A stretch of DNA of 35,780 nt from NCBI GenBank assembly GCA_012523575.1, contig JAAYIF010000002.1, positions 1 through 35,780 on the forward strand. The letters are read 5' to 3'. Shown in pieces: positions 15,697-24,163 of this stretch; the stretch's first letter is position 1, and every line of letters starts with the position of its first letter. This DNA is from Clostridia bacterium. GTDB taxonomy: Bacteria > Bacillota > DTU086. Both the position numbers and the translations under genes were made by a program. Below the pieces are notes generated by a model. It made no database searches, was not told the DNA's origin, and was given only the letters and a program-made list of their open reading frames with translations.

Positions 15697-16221
15697 CTAC
15701 CGATCAAAAAATACGTTTTTTCCTGTAGCCGCAAGGGGTACTCCAATGGCCACTTCCCCTTCTATCATTCCCTCCCTACGGGCTACAACGCCTATTCTAT
15801 AGATAATCCTGTTATCGGCATTGAACAGGCTGGCGGTTTTTACCGCTGAACCCAGAGCAATACCCAGGTCCACAAGCCTCCATGCACAGACGGGCCCGTC
15901 AAATTCATTCCCCTCTCTCTTAAGCTGGAGCTGATCACACCTGGTGAATCCGCAAGCACCGCAGTCTAACCCCGCGGGTTTAGCATTATTCAGAGCAAGA
16001 AGAAGTACTGCCGGGGACACTTTAACCCCCCGGGCATCCCGGTCATAATTGGGCTTCCCCGTGGCAGCACCGTATTCTTCCATCTTTTCGGCAAGGTCCT
16101 TTATTTCCTTTCCCTTAAGGATCTTAATGGTTATGTAATCCTCCCCCTTGGTTTTAGGGGCTGTCCTGGCAGACAGGGCCATCATTTCCGCCACGTTATA
16201 AAGGATTTCATCCATTTTCAT
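15697..16221 (-). CDS. DUF2148 ferredoxin-like domain protein
   Basis: A 174-residue cytoplasmic protein of the DUF2148 family. The cysteine-rich segment LDCGACGFTRC followed by GPVCAWRLVDLGIALGSA contains four cysteines placed for one 4Fe-4S cluster. The N-terminal half (ILYNVAEMMALSARTAPKTKG) is typical of the family. Members are common in anaerobes and have no established role; electron transfer is inferred from the cluster motif. It lies 34 bp downstream of dnaB and is probably the last gene of that operon. The ATG follows GAGGGATG. Confidence 0.9.
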   Translation of the reverse strand: MKMDEILYNVAEMMALSARTAPKTKGEDYITIKILKGKEIKDLAEKMEEYGAATGKPNYDRDARGVKVSPAVLLLALNNAKPAGLDCGACGFTRCDQLQLKREGNEFDGPVCAWRLVDLGIALGSAVKTASLFNADNRIIYRIGVVARREGMIEGEVAIGVPLAATGKNVFFDR

Positions 16222-16255
16222 CCCTCCTCAGCTTAATAGCATAACTTTCTCAAAC

Positions 16256-17608
16256 TCATGCGGAAGTTTTGCTGTCTTCGGGAACCACATCCTTGGCCAG
16301 GTTGACAAATTTCGTGTATTGGGGCAGAAAGGCAAGCTCCACAACCCCAACGGGGCCGTTTCTGTGCTTGCCCACAATGACTTCTGCAATGCCCTTTTTG
16401 TCTGTATTTTTGTTGTAGTATTCATCCCTATATAGAAAAAGCACCACATCGGCATCGGCTTCAATGGCGCCGCTTTCCAGCAGGTCTGCCATAATGGGAC
16501 GTTTATCCTGTCTTTGCTCCACTCCCCTGTTCAGCTGGGAAAGGGCCAGAACAGGAATTTTCAGTTCCCGGGCCAATCCTTTAAGGGCCCTGGAAATCTG
16601 GGCAATTTCCTGCTGTCTGCTGTCGGCCCTGCGGTGTCCCTGCATAAGCTGAAGATAATCCACGATCACCAAATCAAGCCCCCTGTCCGCCATAAGCCTC
16701 CTGGCCTTGGCTTTAATCTCCAGGGCCGTTAGCATGGGAGTGTCATCAATATAAATGGGAGCTTCTGAAAGGGGGCCCATGGCCTTTACCAGCCTTGCCC
16801 ATTCATCCTCATTGAGCCGGCCGGTGCGGAGCTTCTGCTGGTCTATCATGGCTTCACCGGCCAGAAGCCTCTGCACCACCTGCTCCTTGGACATTTCCAG
16901 GCTGAAAATGGCTATAGAATAATTGTAATTAACCGCAGCATTGTGGGCTATATTCAAGCAAAAGGAGGTTTTTCCCATACCCGGTCTGGCGGCGCAAATT
17001 ATAAGATCGCTTTTCTGCAGGCCGCAGAGCAGTTTGTCGAGATCCTTAAAGGTTGGGATTCCCGTTACCTCTTCCCTATGCTGGCTTAATCGCTCAATGG
17101 TTTCATAAGTTTCCTTAATAACTTCCTTGATGGCGCTGAATCCCTCGCGGTTCCGCCGCTGGGCTATTTCAAAGATCCGCTGTTCAGCGTCATCCAGGAG
17201 GTCTTCAGTATCATATGCTTCTTCGTAACACTGATTGGCAATATGATTTGCTGCCTTGATCAGGGAACGCAGGGTGGATTTTTCTAAAACAATTTTTGCG
17301 TAATATTCGGCGTTGGCAGCGGAGGGAACGATATTGGCCAGAGATGTAAGGTAGGATGAACCGCCCACACTTTCCAAAAACCCCTTGCGCCTCAGTTCCT
17401 CGGTAACCGTAACCAGGTCCACTGCCTCGTTCTGCTCCGTAAGGGACAGCACAGTTTCATATATGATCTGATGAGCCTTTTCATAAAAATCTTCAGGCTT
17501 TAGAATCTCCATGACCACAAAGATAGATTCGCTGTCCAGGAGCATGGACCCCAAAACGGCCTGTTCCGCTTCCATACTCTGAGGCAGAATTCGTTCAATA
17601 ACTTCCAT
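16256..17608 (-). CDS. dnaB: Replicative DNA helicase
   Basis: A 450-residue hexameric 5'-3' helicase that unwinds DNA at the replication fork. The N-terminal domain (IERILPQSMEAEQAVLGSMLLD) is the standard DnaB start. Walker A is AARPGMGKTS (about 206-215), Walker B is LVIVDYLQLM, and SQLNRGVEQRQDKRP is helicase motif 3/4. There is no intein. It overlaps the end of lonC by 14 bp, so the two are translationally coupled. Its position after rplI and lonC is the common clostridial order. Confidence 0.98.
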   Translation of the reverse strand: MEVIERILPQSMEAEQAVLGSMLLDSESIFVVMEILKPEDFYEKAHQIIYETVLSLTEQNEAVDLVTVTEELRRKGFLESVGGSSYLTSLANIVPSAANAEYYAKIVLEKSTLRSLIKAANHIANQCYEEAYDTEDLLDDAEQRIFEIAQRRNREGFSAIKEVIKETYETIERLSQHREEVTGIPTFKDLDKLLCGLQKSDLIICAARPGMGKTSFCLNIAHNAAVNYNYSIAIFSLEMSKEQVVQRLLAGEAMIDQQKLRTGRLNEDEWARLVKAMGPLSEAPIYIDDTPMLTALEIKAKARRLMADRGLDLVIVDYLQLMQGHRRADSRQQEIAQISRALKGLARELKIPVLALSQLNRGVEQRQDKRPIMADLLESGAIEADADVVLFLYRDEYYNKNTDKKGIAEVIVGKHRNGPVGVVELAFLPQYTKFVNLAKDVVPEDSKTSA

Positions 17609-19556
17609 AAAAATCCCTCATTTTAGCCGTCTTTTTTTCACAGGCATGTTTAAGAACATCCTCGATGGTCTTAACGGGAATCACCTGGATTCCCATTAAA
17701 CCCGGAGGGACTTCAGCTTTATTTTCCGAGGGAATCAAAACTGTTTCCATACCGGACATTTTGGCACCGTAAATTTTTTCAATTATTCCTCCCACCGGTT
17801 TGATTTTTCCCCCAATGGAAATCTCCCCCGTTACTGCAACGGACTGCTTGACGGGCACCTTAGTTATGGCACTCAACATGGCCAGAAGAATTGCAACACC
17901 CGCCGACGGGCCGTCTACCCGTGCACCGCCCACGATGTTCACATAAATATCAAAATCCGTGAGCTCCTTATTTGTAATTTGACGAATTACTGCTGCCGCA
18001 TTGAAAACCGAATCCTTAGTCATTGATCCTGCCGTCTCGTTAAAATGCATCCTGCCCTTTCCGGGCTTCCGGGCATCAAAGGCCACTGCCTCTATTTCCA
18101 GCACCCGGCCCACAAAATTGTATATGCCGAGACCCAGGGCCTTTCCAATTTCGGAAGAATCCTTTCCCAAATATTTGGCAATGGGAACAAGCCTTGAACT
18201 GCGGACAACTTCATAAACGTCTTCGGAGGTTATGATAACCCCGTTACTACCGTTTTTCCCGTCATAACCTGATCTGTAGAGGGAGTAACCGTAAGCATCC
18301 GCCAAAATGCTCACTGCCTTTCTCCCCTCCACGGTATATCGGCAGATTATATCGGGCACCCCGGGTTCCAGGGAAACCCCCAGCTTTACGGCGGCATTTT
18401 CCACAACGGACTTAATATCTTCAGGGGTCAGTGGATCGAAATAAATTTCAGCACAGCGGGACCTCAGGGCAGGATTTAATTCATGGGGATCCCTGGTGGT
18501 AGCCCCGATGAGAATAAAGTCTGCAGGGGCTCCCTCTTCAAAAAGCTTTTTTATGTACTGGGGAATCCTTGGGTCATGGGGATCATAGTAGGACGAAGAA
18601 AAATTTACCCGCTTATCTTCCAGCACTTTAATGAGTTTATTGAGAAGCTGGGGATCCATATCCCCAATTTCATCAATAAAAAGTACACCTCCGTTGGCTT
18701 CACTGACCAAACCTAGTTTTGGTTCAGGCACGCCACTGTCCGCAAATTCCCTTCGGGCACCCTGATATATGGGATCATGGACGGAACCCAACAGGGGATT
18801 GGTTGCTTCTCTGGGATCCCAGCGCAGGGATGCCCCGTTAACTTCAACAAAGGGGGCATCCTTGCCAAAGGGAGAATGCTTTAATTTTTTTGCCTCCTCC
18901 AGGGCCAAACGAGCTGCCGTGGTCTTACCCACACCCGGAGGCCCAAATATCAGCACATGCTGGGGGAAGGGAGAGGCGATTTTAGAAATTAGCGCCCTTA
19001 CCCCTCTCTCCTGCCCCACAATTTCCTGAATACTGCCAGGCCGCAGCATCTCAAGGATGTTGCGGCTAAGCTTTTTTTGGTTTTCCCTTTCTAAGATCGC
19101 TAAGCGCTTTAAGGTTTGAGCATTTTCGGGACCGCCGCTTTTTTTCAGCACTTCCCTGGTTATTTCTTCTATGTACTGTTCATGCCGCTGCTGCATCTTT
19201 TCCGTAATTTTCTGCTCCAGTTCTTCCTCCGCCCGCTGCCTGGCGATTATATCTGCAATCCGGTCCTGCAGTTCCTTAATAATTAAGGGTAGCTCTTCTT
19301 TTTGGGGAAGGGAATCCAAGGTAGGATTGCCGTAAACGATTTTTTTCAAACCCAGGGCCCGCTCCTCCAGGGAATCCGAGCGCAGAAGATCCAAAGCTCC
19401 CAATTTGCTTGCCTTCAGCACCAGCTTGTCAGCCCCAATAGCATCTGCCAGCAGGGATACTAAAGCATCCACCTGTCCCCGAGACTGTTTGTCTTTAATA
19501 TCTAGAAGCTTTTCATTGTAATTAATAACTCTGTCTCCATCCCTAAAATCCTTCAC
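17595..19556 (-). CDS. lonC: Lon-family ATP-dependent protease, LonC type
   Basis: A 653-residue AAA+ serine protease. After a helical N-terminal region (including a charged coiled coil at about 100-165) come Walker A FGPPGVGKTT (204-213), Walker B VLFIDEIGDMD (291-301) and an arginine finger region (NPALRSRC). The C-terminal Lon protease domain has the catalytic serine 551 in DGPSAGVA and lysine 594 in IIEKIYGAK, exactly 43 residues apart as in Lon. It lacks the LAN substrate domain of classical Lon. The family is described as restricted to endospore formers. The start is GTG after GGGAG; the gene overlaps dnaB downstream and follows rplI. Confidence 0.93.
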   Translation of the reverse strand: MKDFRDGDRVINYNEKLLDIKDKQSRGQVDALVSLLADAIGADKLVLKASKLGALDLLRSDSLEERALGLKKIVYGNPTLDSLPQKEELPLIIKELQDRIADIIARQRAEEELEQKITEKMQQRHEQYIEEITREVLKKSGGPENAQTLKRLAILERENQKKLSRNILEMLRPGSIQEIVGQERGVRALISKIASPFPQHVLIFGPPGVGKTTAARLALEEAKKLKHSPFGKDAPFVEVNGASLRWDPREATNPLLGSVHDPIYQGARREFADSGVPEPKLGLVSEANGGVLFIDEIGDMDPQLLNKLIKVLEDKRVNFSSSYYDPHDPRIPQYIKKLFEEGAPADFILIGATTRDPHELNPALRSRCAEIYFDPLTPEDIKSVVENAAVKLGVSLEPGVPDIICRYTVEGRKAVSILADAYGYSLYRSGYDGKNGSNGVIITSEDVYEVVRSSRLVPIAKYLGKDSSEIGKALGLGIYNFVGRVLEIEAVAFDARKPGKGRMHFNETAGSMTKDSVFNAAAVIRQITNKELTDFDIYVNIVGGARVDGPSAGVAILLAMLSAITKVPVKQSVAVTGEISIGGKIKPVGGIIEKIYGAKMSGMETVLIPSENKAEVPPGLMGIQVIPVKTIEDVLKHACEKKTAKMRDFYGSY

Positions 19557-19595
19557 TGCTGCAAACTCCCTTCCCCCTGGCCCGTTGACCAGCCT

Positions 19596-20084
19596 TTATT
19601 CCTCTTCCCCTGGTTGTTCTTCTTCCGGTTTGCTTTCTTCTTTTTCAGCCTCCACCTGAACCCTCAGCTCAGCAAATACCTCAGGGTGAACCTTAACTCC
19701 GATGGTGTAAAAACCCACTTCCTTGATGGGGTCTTTAAGGTCTATCTTTCTTTTATCCACCTCTATACCCTTTTCGCCAAGCTTTGCTGCCAAATCATTG
19801 TTGGTAATGGAACCGTAGAGCTTGCCCTTTTCTCCCACCTTCGCATGGATAACCACAGTGGTTTCGTTAATCTTGGCTGCCAGTTCCTTTGCCAGCTCAA
19901 GCTCCTGCTTTTTCTGCTCTTCCCTGGCTTTAATGGTTTTCTCAAGCTGTTTTAAATTTTGGGGTGTTGCCAGTACCGCAAGCCCCTTGGGAAGGAGGTA
20001 ATTTCTTCCGTAACCATCGGCAACTTCTAAAACATCCCCTTCTTTTCCTAAATTCTCCACTTCTGCCTTTAGAATAATCTTCAT
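19596..20084 (-). CDS. rplI: 50S ribosomal protein L9
   Basis: L9 bridges the L1 stalk base and helps reading-frame maintenance. The N-terminal domain (MKIILKAEVENLGKEGDVLEV, then GYGRNYLLPKGLA) and the long connecting helix are clear. At 162 residues it is about 14 longer than usual because of an acidic tail (EEESKPEEEQPGEEE-like). The ATG overlaps the TGA of the preceding DUF2232 gene as ATGA, so translation is coupled. Identification is secure. Confidence 0.98.
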   Translation of the reverse strand: MKIILKAEVENLGKEGDVLEVADGYGRNYLLPKGLAVLATPQNLKQLEKTIKAREEQKKQELELAKELAAKINETTVVIHAKVGEKGKLYGSITNNDLAAKLGEKGIEVDKRKIDLKDPIKEVGFYTIGVKVHPEVFAELRVQVEAEKEESKPEEEQPGEEE

Positions 20085-21010
20085 AAATCTTCACTCCCTT
20101 GATCATTCTTGGATTGTAATTTTCTAAAATTCAAAAGGGGATCAAATACCCCTAATAAGAGCAGCAAAATCAAGGTAAAGGGTAAATATATAATGGCTGT
20201 AAAAAGGATTATGAGCTTTACAAAATGAGACTTAATCCTACCATAAAAGTTTACTCCCACCGAAAGTCCAATGATAAAAGCCAAAGGCATGTATAGAATT
20301 ATAAGGTTGAGACCCATCACAAAAAGTGATCGGACTTTTATAAAATCTCCCAGCAGTGCCAGGCCAAGCCCCGAAATCACTACCCAGGAAGAATACCAGG
20401 GAACCCTCCATTCCCTAAAGGGAGGGAATTTTGGAACTTCAAAGCCCTTACGCAGAAGCACAGCCCTTGCCCCAAGGAAGTTGCAGAAAGAGGAAGCTGC
20501 GGAATAGGTTGCAATAATTGAAGGCAGCAGGCTAACGGTCCAGACCACCGCTGCTCTAAGGGACCTTTCCAGTTCATCGCGGCTGATGCCCTGCTTTTCA
20601 AACTGTTCCAAAAGACCCGCTTCTTCCCAAGCTTCCAAAAAGGCATTGGCCTTGCCGTAAATGGCTCCCATACCCTCCTCTTGGAATATGCCCATAAGTA
20701 TGGGAAAGTATAAAATGCTTCCAACAACCAGCATGGAAACAATCATACCCGCTGCAATGATTCTGCCGGAACTTTTTCCCTTATTTAACAGCAAACCGGA
20801 AATCAGGCCCAAACTTCCAAACTGAAGCACGGGAAAAAAAGAAAGCCACGGTCCCATCAGCACTGAAAGCATAACCCAAGAAACCGCAACGTTAACAAGT
20901 CCCATTAAAATACCCCATCTTGCCGTAACCACCATGGTAGGCACAGCCCATAAAAGGGAGCAGAAAGGGCTTAAAAAGTGTATGTACGCTCCCGCTGCAC
21001 AAAGGCCCAC
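20081..21010 (-). CDS. DUF2232 (YybS-like) membrane protein, true start probably upstream
   Basis: A membrane protein of at least 309 residues with about eight helices, of the DUF2232/YybS family that sits upstream of rplI in many Firmicutes. Its function is unknown. The first ordinary start codon in frame is the GTG at 21010, but it has no ribosome binding site and would cut into the first predicted helix. The frame is open further back to the stop codon of the preceding gene at 21074-21076, and those codons encode PLSPTRELAAAALLTV, which looks like the normal family N-terminus. GAGGTGACGG stands just before two ATC codons at 21070 and 21067, so an ATC start is possible. Confidence 0.88.
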   Translation of the reverse strand: MGLCAAGAYIHFLSPFCSLLWAVPTMVVTARWGILMGLVNVAVSWVMLSVLMGPWLSFFPVLQFGSLGLISGLLLNKGKSSGRIIAAGMIVSMLVVGSILYFPILMGIFQEEGMGAIYGKANAFLEAWEEAGLLEQFEKQGISRDELERSLRAAVVWTVSLLPSIIATYSAASSFCNFLGARAVLLRKGFEVPKFPPFREWRVPWYSSWVVISGLGLALLGDFIKVRSLFVMGLNLIILYMPLAFIIGLSVGVNFYGRIKSHFVKLIILFTAIIYLPFTLILLLLLGVFDPLLNFRKLQSKNDQGSEDL

Positions 21011-21073
21011 CGTTAATAACGCAGCAGCGGCAAGTTCCCTCGTAGGGGATAAGGGTTCCTGGTGGATGATCCG

Positions 21074-21391
21074 TCACCTCTTTCTTTCTTCCATATATCT
21101 TTGAAGGGAGGATAAATCCCCGTACCACTGTTCAATTTCATGCCCGCTTTTTATCCCCGCGGCAATTTTTTCCTTCAGCCTTTGATCTATGCGCCTGAAA
21201 GGGATACCGCTTCTTTTTCCCAAAAGATAGGCCGTCATTATCACTGAGGCAAGGCAGTCCATAATCAGCTCTTCACTGCCTTTAATAAAACTTTTTAGGA
21301 CCGAACCGGTGCTGCTCACCAGCTCCGCCTTCAGCCACTCTATCATCCTTATGCTTTTGGCAACATCTATTTGATCTTTGGAGTGCGGCAT
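21074..21391 (-). CDS. MazG-like family protein
   Basis: A 105-residue all-helical protein of the MazG-like family found in Clostridia. MazG proteins hydrolyse nucleoside triphosphates using an EExxE metal site; here ELIMDCLASVIMTAYLLGKR and the first helix KSIRMIEWLKAEL fit the fold, but the acidic metal site is reduced to a few residues (EE at about 40), so catalysis is uncertain. It opens the operon that continues with DUF2232, rplI, lonC and dnaB. The ATG has a strong AGGAGG site. A precise role is unknown. Confidence 0.85.
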   Translation of the reverse strand: MPHSKDQIDVAKSIRMIEWLKAELVSSTGSVLKSFIKGSEELIMDCLASVIMTAYLLGKRSGIPFRRIDQRLKEKIAAGIKSGHEIEQWYGDLSSLQRYMEERKR

Positions 21392-21520
21392 TATAAAATC
21401 CTCCTAAAACAGTCTATAACTGTTATTCCCTAATTTTTGAGGATTCTCCTGCGCACACCTCAAAATACCCCCCATTAATTTCTGCCGCCAAAAGAAGTAA
21501 ATTCCTAGGAGCCGTAACAA

Positions 21521-21563
21521 AAAAAATTATAATGAGGGAGCGCGTACTGCGTACCGCTCCCTC
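21521..21563 (-). terminator. Strong terminator after rpsR
   Basis: GAGGGAGCG (21534-21542) pairs with CGCTCCCTC (21555-21563), and inside it GTAC pairs with GTAC around TGC. On the minus strand it runs into ATTATAATTTTTTTTG. It closes the rpsF-ssb-rpsR unit. Confidence 0.92.
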
Positions 21564-21578
21564 CAAAAAAGGCTTTAG

Positions 21579-21803
21579 CTACTCCACCGTAAAAGGCAGA
21601 AGAGCCATAATTCTTGCCCGTTTGATAGCCCTGGTTAGCTGCCTCTGGTGTCTTGCGCAGTTGCCCGAAATTCTTCGGGGAATTATTTTTCCCCGCTCGG
21701 TTATATATTTTCTTAATCTATCTGCGTCTTTATAATCAACCACTTCGATTTTATCCACACAAAAGCTGCAGACTTTTTTACGGCGTCTTCTTTCTCCCCG
21801 CAA
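21579..21803 (-). CDS. rpsR: 30S ribosomal protein S18
   Basis: A 74-residue small-subunit protein that binds as a heterodimer with S6 in the platform of the 30S subunit. [10 protein letters not shown], then [34 protein letters not shown], matches S18 throughout. The Cys residues (CSFC and GNC) suggest the zinc-binding C+ form. The start is a TTG after AAAGGAGG. It is the last gene of the rpsF-ssb-rpsR operon. Confidence 0.98.
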   Translation of the reverse strand: MRGERRRRKKVCSFCVDKIEVVDYKDADRLRKYITERGKIIPRRISGNCARHQRQLTRAIKRARIMALLPFTVE

Positions 21804-21882
21804 TTTTTTCTGCCTCCTTTACCAAAAGGGTATCCAATCCTGCTATTTTATAAAACGTAACCCTAGGATCTAGTTGTTCAAA

Positions 21883-22293
21883 TTAAAAGGGCAGATCGGA
21901 GTCTCCCATATCCATATCCATATCTTCTTCGATGCTGGAGAAGTCATCCAAACCGGCGGAATCCTGCCTATCTTTGGGCCAATCCAGAAACCGAACATTA
22001 TCCGCCACAACCTCTGAAACCTGCCTTCTCTGGCCTTCCTGAGTCTCATAGGACCGCACCTGGAGGCGCCCTTCAACGGCCACAAGCCGCCCCTTACCCA
22101 GGTTTTTTGCGCATGTTTCCGCCAGCTTCCTCCATGTCACAATGCGGATAAAATCCGTTTCCCTCTCGCCCTGCTGATTGGCAAAGGGTCTGTCAACGGC
22201 CAAAGTAAAAGTGGACACCGCCACACCGCTGCCCGTGTACCTTAGTTCCGGATCCTGGGTAAGCCTGCCTATAAGGATTATGCGATTAAGCAT
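21883..22293 (-). CDS. ssb: Single-stranded DNA-binding protein
   Basis: A 136-residue SSB with the N-terminal OB fold ([20 protein letters not shown]; then [33 protein letters not shown]) and the acidic C-terminal tail ending DSDLPF, which recruits replication and repair proteins. The frame is open further upstream, but the ATG at 22293 has GGTGGGAGG in front and fits the family start. It lies 13 bp downstream of rpsF. The linker is short and rich in DMDMDMG. Confidence 0.97.
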   Translation of the reverse strand: MLNRIILIGRLTQDPELRYTGSGVAVSTFTLAVDRPFANQQGERETDFIRIVTWRKLAETCAKNLGKGRLVAVEGRLQVRSYETQEGQRRQVSEVVADNVRFLDWPKDRQDSAGLDDFSSIEEDMDMDMGDSDLPF

Positions 22294-22306
22294 CTCAGCC
22301 TCCCAC

Positions 22307-22648
22307 CTAAACCGCTTCCTCGGTTTCCTCGGCTTCTTCAGCTTTTTCAGCCTTATCAGCCTTTTCAATGCGGTTGACAATAATGAATCTTAAAATATCC
22401 GAGTCTATCCGGAAGATGCGTTCCAGCTCCTTTAGGGCTTCGGGTTCGGCATCGAAATTAATCAATACATAGCTACCTTCCCTGTACTTCCTAATTTCGT
22501 AAGCCAGCCTGCGCCTGCCCCATTGATCCACTGAAACCACTTCCGCGCCCTGTTCCTTCAACAGATTGGTGTACTTTTCAATCACGGCGTTTATTTTTTC
22601 TTCATCCAGTTCAGGGCTAATGACAAATAAAGTTTCATAGCTGCGCAT
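22307..22648 (-). CDS. rpsF: 30S ribosomal protein S6
   Basis: A 113-residue protein starting [19 protein letters not shown], typical of S6. The C-terminus has a repetitive acidic/basic tail ([18 protein letters not shown]), longer than in many species. S6 pairs with S18 in the 30S platform. The frame is open to 22705, but only the ATG at 22648 has a ribosome binding site (GGAGGGAGG). The leader upstream can form a hairpin that hides this site, see separate entry. Confidence 0.98.
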   Translation of the reverse strand: MRSYETLFVISPELDEEKINAVIEKYTNLLKEQGAEVVSVDQWGRRRLAYEIRKYREGSYVLINFDAEPEALKELERIFRIDSDILRFIIVNRIEKADKAEKAEEAEETEEAV

Positions 22649-22657
22649 GTACTTACA

Positions 22658-22715
22658 CCTCCCTCCGGACTTTTTGGCCCCGGCATTTTGCCGGAGCAGG
22701 GACAATCAATCAAAA
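22658..22715 (-). promoter_or_regulatory. rpsF leader with two exclusive hairpins, possible S6:S18 autoregulatory site
   Basis: On the minus strand CTCCGG (22691-22696) can pair with CCGGAG (22663-22668), which overlaps the ribosome binding site GGAGGGAGG (22658-22666). Alternatively the shared CCGG bases form a tight stem CCGGCA/TGCCGG (22680-22694) with loop AAA, which leaves the ribosome binding site free. The two folds exclude each other. S6:S18 leaders that repress rpsF are known in bacteria; whether this one matches their consensus was not tested. Confidence 0.5.
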
Positions 22716-22744
22716 ATTATAACATAAGTTTTTTAAGCTCACAA
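22716..22744 (-). promoter_or_regulatory. Sigma-A promoter of the rpsF-ssb-rpsR operon
   Basis: On the minus strand TTGTGA (22739-22744), a 17-bp spacer and a perfect TATAAT (22716-22721), giving a leader of about 60 nt. Confidence 0.75.
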
Positions 22745-22758
22745 GAAAGAAAAAGAGG

Positions 22759-22962
22759 TCAGCCTTCGGTTCCCCGCTTTAAAATTTCTTTTACGCTTTT
22801 TTCAAACTTTCGACGGTGGAGCATGACGTTTCGGCCGCACTTCAAGCATCTTATTTTTATGTCCGTACCAAGTTTAACCACTTCCCACTGGTCGTTTCCG
22901 CAGGGATGGTTTTTTTTCATTCTAACGATATCCCCAAGAAAAAACCTTATGTATTTTTCCAA
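22759..22962 (-). CDS. DUF951 family protein
   Basis: A 67-residue protein of the DUF951 family: FFLGDIVRMKKNHPCG, then WEVVKLGTDIKIRC and CLKCGRNVMLHRRKFEKSVK. Three cysteines (one CxxC and one in HPCG) suggest a small zinc-binding fold. The family is very common in Firmicutes next to mscS and rpsF; its function is unknown. The start is a TTG with GGGGGT upstream. It follows mscS by 20 bp and is likely the last gene of that transcript. Confidence 0.93.
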   Translation of the reverse strand: MEKYIRFFLGDIVRMKKNHPCGNDQWEVVKLGTDIKIRCLKCGRNVMLHRRKFEKSVKEILKRGTEG

Positions 22963-22982
22963 AGGCGACCCCCCTTATGCGG

Positions 22983-24128
22983 TCATTCCTCTGATGCTCC
23001 GCTCTTTTCTTCGGCCCGCTGATAAACAACCATACGGGGATAAGGTATTTCTATGCCCGCAGCCTCAAGGTCCTCCTTAAGCCTTTTCCTCAGCTCCCTC
23101 TGCACCGCCCACTGGGACCCGGGCTTTGTGCTGGCTGTAATGAGAACCTCAATTCCGCTCTCCTTAAGGGATTCTACCCCAAGGACCACGGGTACTTCCA
23201 GTATATCTTCCCGCTCATGGAAAACCTTCTCACACGTCCGCCTCATCACCTCAATGGCTTTATTGATATCCGTCTCATAGGCAATATCAACAGTAACCAA
23301 AGCTAAAATGGAACCCCTGTTGTAATTCTTAACCATTTTTATTTCACCGTTGGGAATTATATGTAAGTGTCCGGTCCATTCCCGGATCCTTGTACTGCGA
23401 AGACCCAACTCCTCCACAACCCCGGTAACTCCCGCAACGGTCACATAATCCCCCACATCAAACTGGTCCTCAAATATTATGAAAAACCCCGAAATAACGT
23501 CCTTTACAAGGTTTTGGGCACCAAAACCCACAGCTAGGCCCGCTATACCGGCACTGGCAAGTATGGAGCTGGTCTGAACCCCGAAGGTCTGGAGAATCAT
23601 AACCCCCGCAATGAAGTAAACCATATATCTCAAAACGCTTATCAAAAGGGCACCCAAAGTTTTTGCCCGCTTCTCTTCTATGAGGATCTTGCCTTCTTCT
23701 CCCGAAAAAAATATATTTTTAATGGCCAGTTCCCCTATATGAAGTAGGGCCCTGGCAACGGCAATGATAATGAGAACCTGAAGAAGCTTCCCTGCCAGGT
23801 TCTTAATATCTTCAGCCTGTATGAGATTAATATCAAAAAGCCACAGTATTGCGATGGCAGTAAAAAAAATCACGGAGTAGTTTATGAGGGTTTTTATCAG
23901 AGTTTTCAGGGTCTGGGCTACTTTTACGTTAACAAAAAACTTCTCGCTGTCCTTGGGTGGAGTAAGGATTCTATCCACCATTCCTTTGAGGATGACAGCT
24001 ATTATCCTGGCAAGAATTATAAGACCTATGGAAAAGGCGATATTGATCATTATTTCCGTATAATTGAAACCCGAGAGGTAGCCGCTGAAATTTTCCCAAA
24101 GCTTAGAAATCGGGTTTTTCTGTCCCAT
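22983..24128 (-). CDS. MscS-family mechanosensitive channel
   Basis: A 381-residue membrane protein. Three or four N-terminal helices precede the conserved pore helix (SSILASAGIAGLAVGFGAQNLVKDVISGFFI) and the beta domain (FDVGDYVTVAGVTGVVEELGLRSTRIR), followed by the C-terminal alpha-beta domain. MscS channels open under membrane tension and release solutes during osmotic downshock. The N-terminal region with an extra helix pair is slightly longer than in E. coli MscS (286 residues). The ATG has GGGGG upstream. Its place beside DUF951 is common in Clostridia. Confidence 0.95.
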   Translation of the reverse strand: MGQKNPISKLWENFSGYLSGFNYTEIMINIAFSIGLIILARIIAVILKGMVDRILTPPKDSEKFFVNVKVAQTLKTLIKTLINYSVIFFTAIAILWLFDINLIQAEDIKNLAGKLLQVLIIIAVARALLHIGELAIKNIFFSGEEGKILIEEKRAKTLGALLISVLRYMVYFIAGVMILQTFGVQTSSILASAGIAGLAVGFGAQNLVKDVISGFFIIFEDQFDVGDYVTVAGVTGVVEELGLRSTRIREWTGHLHIIPNGEIKMVKNYNRGSILALVTVDIAYETDINKAIEVMRRTCEKVFHEREDILEVPVVLGVESLKESGIEVLITASTKPGSQWAVQRELRKRLKEDLEAAGIEIPYPRMVVYQRAEEKSGASEE

Positions 24129-24163
24129 TCTACAGCCCCCTTCTCTACGGCCAAATCACAAAG

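Noticed and set aside
22294..22380. N-terminal extension of SSB
   Set aside because: It overlaps the end of rpsF and adds a basic, repetitive stretch that is the other-frame reading of the rpsF tail.
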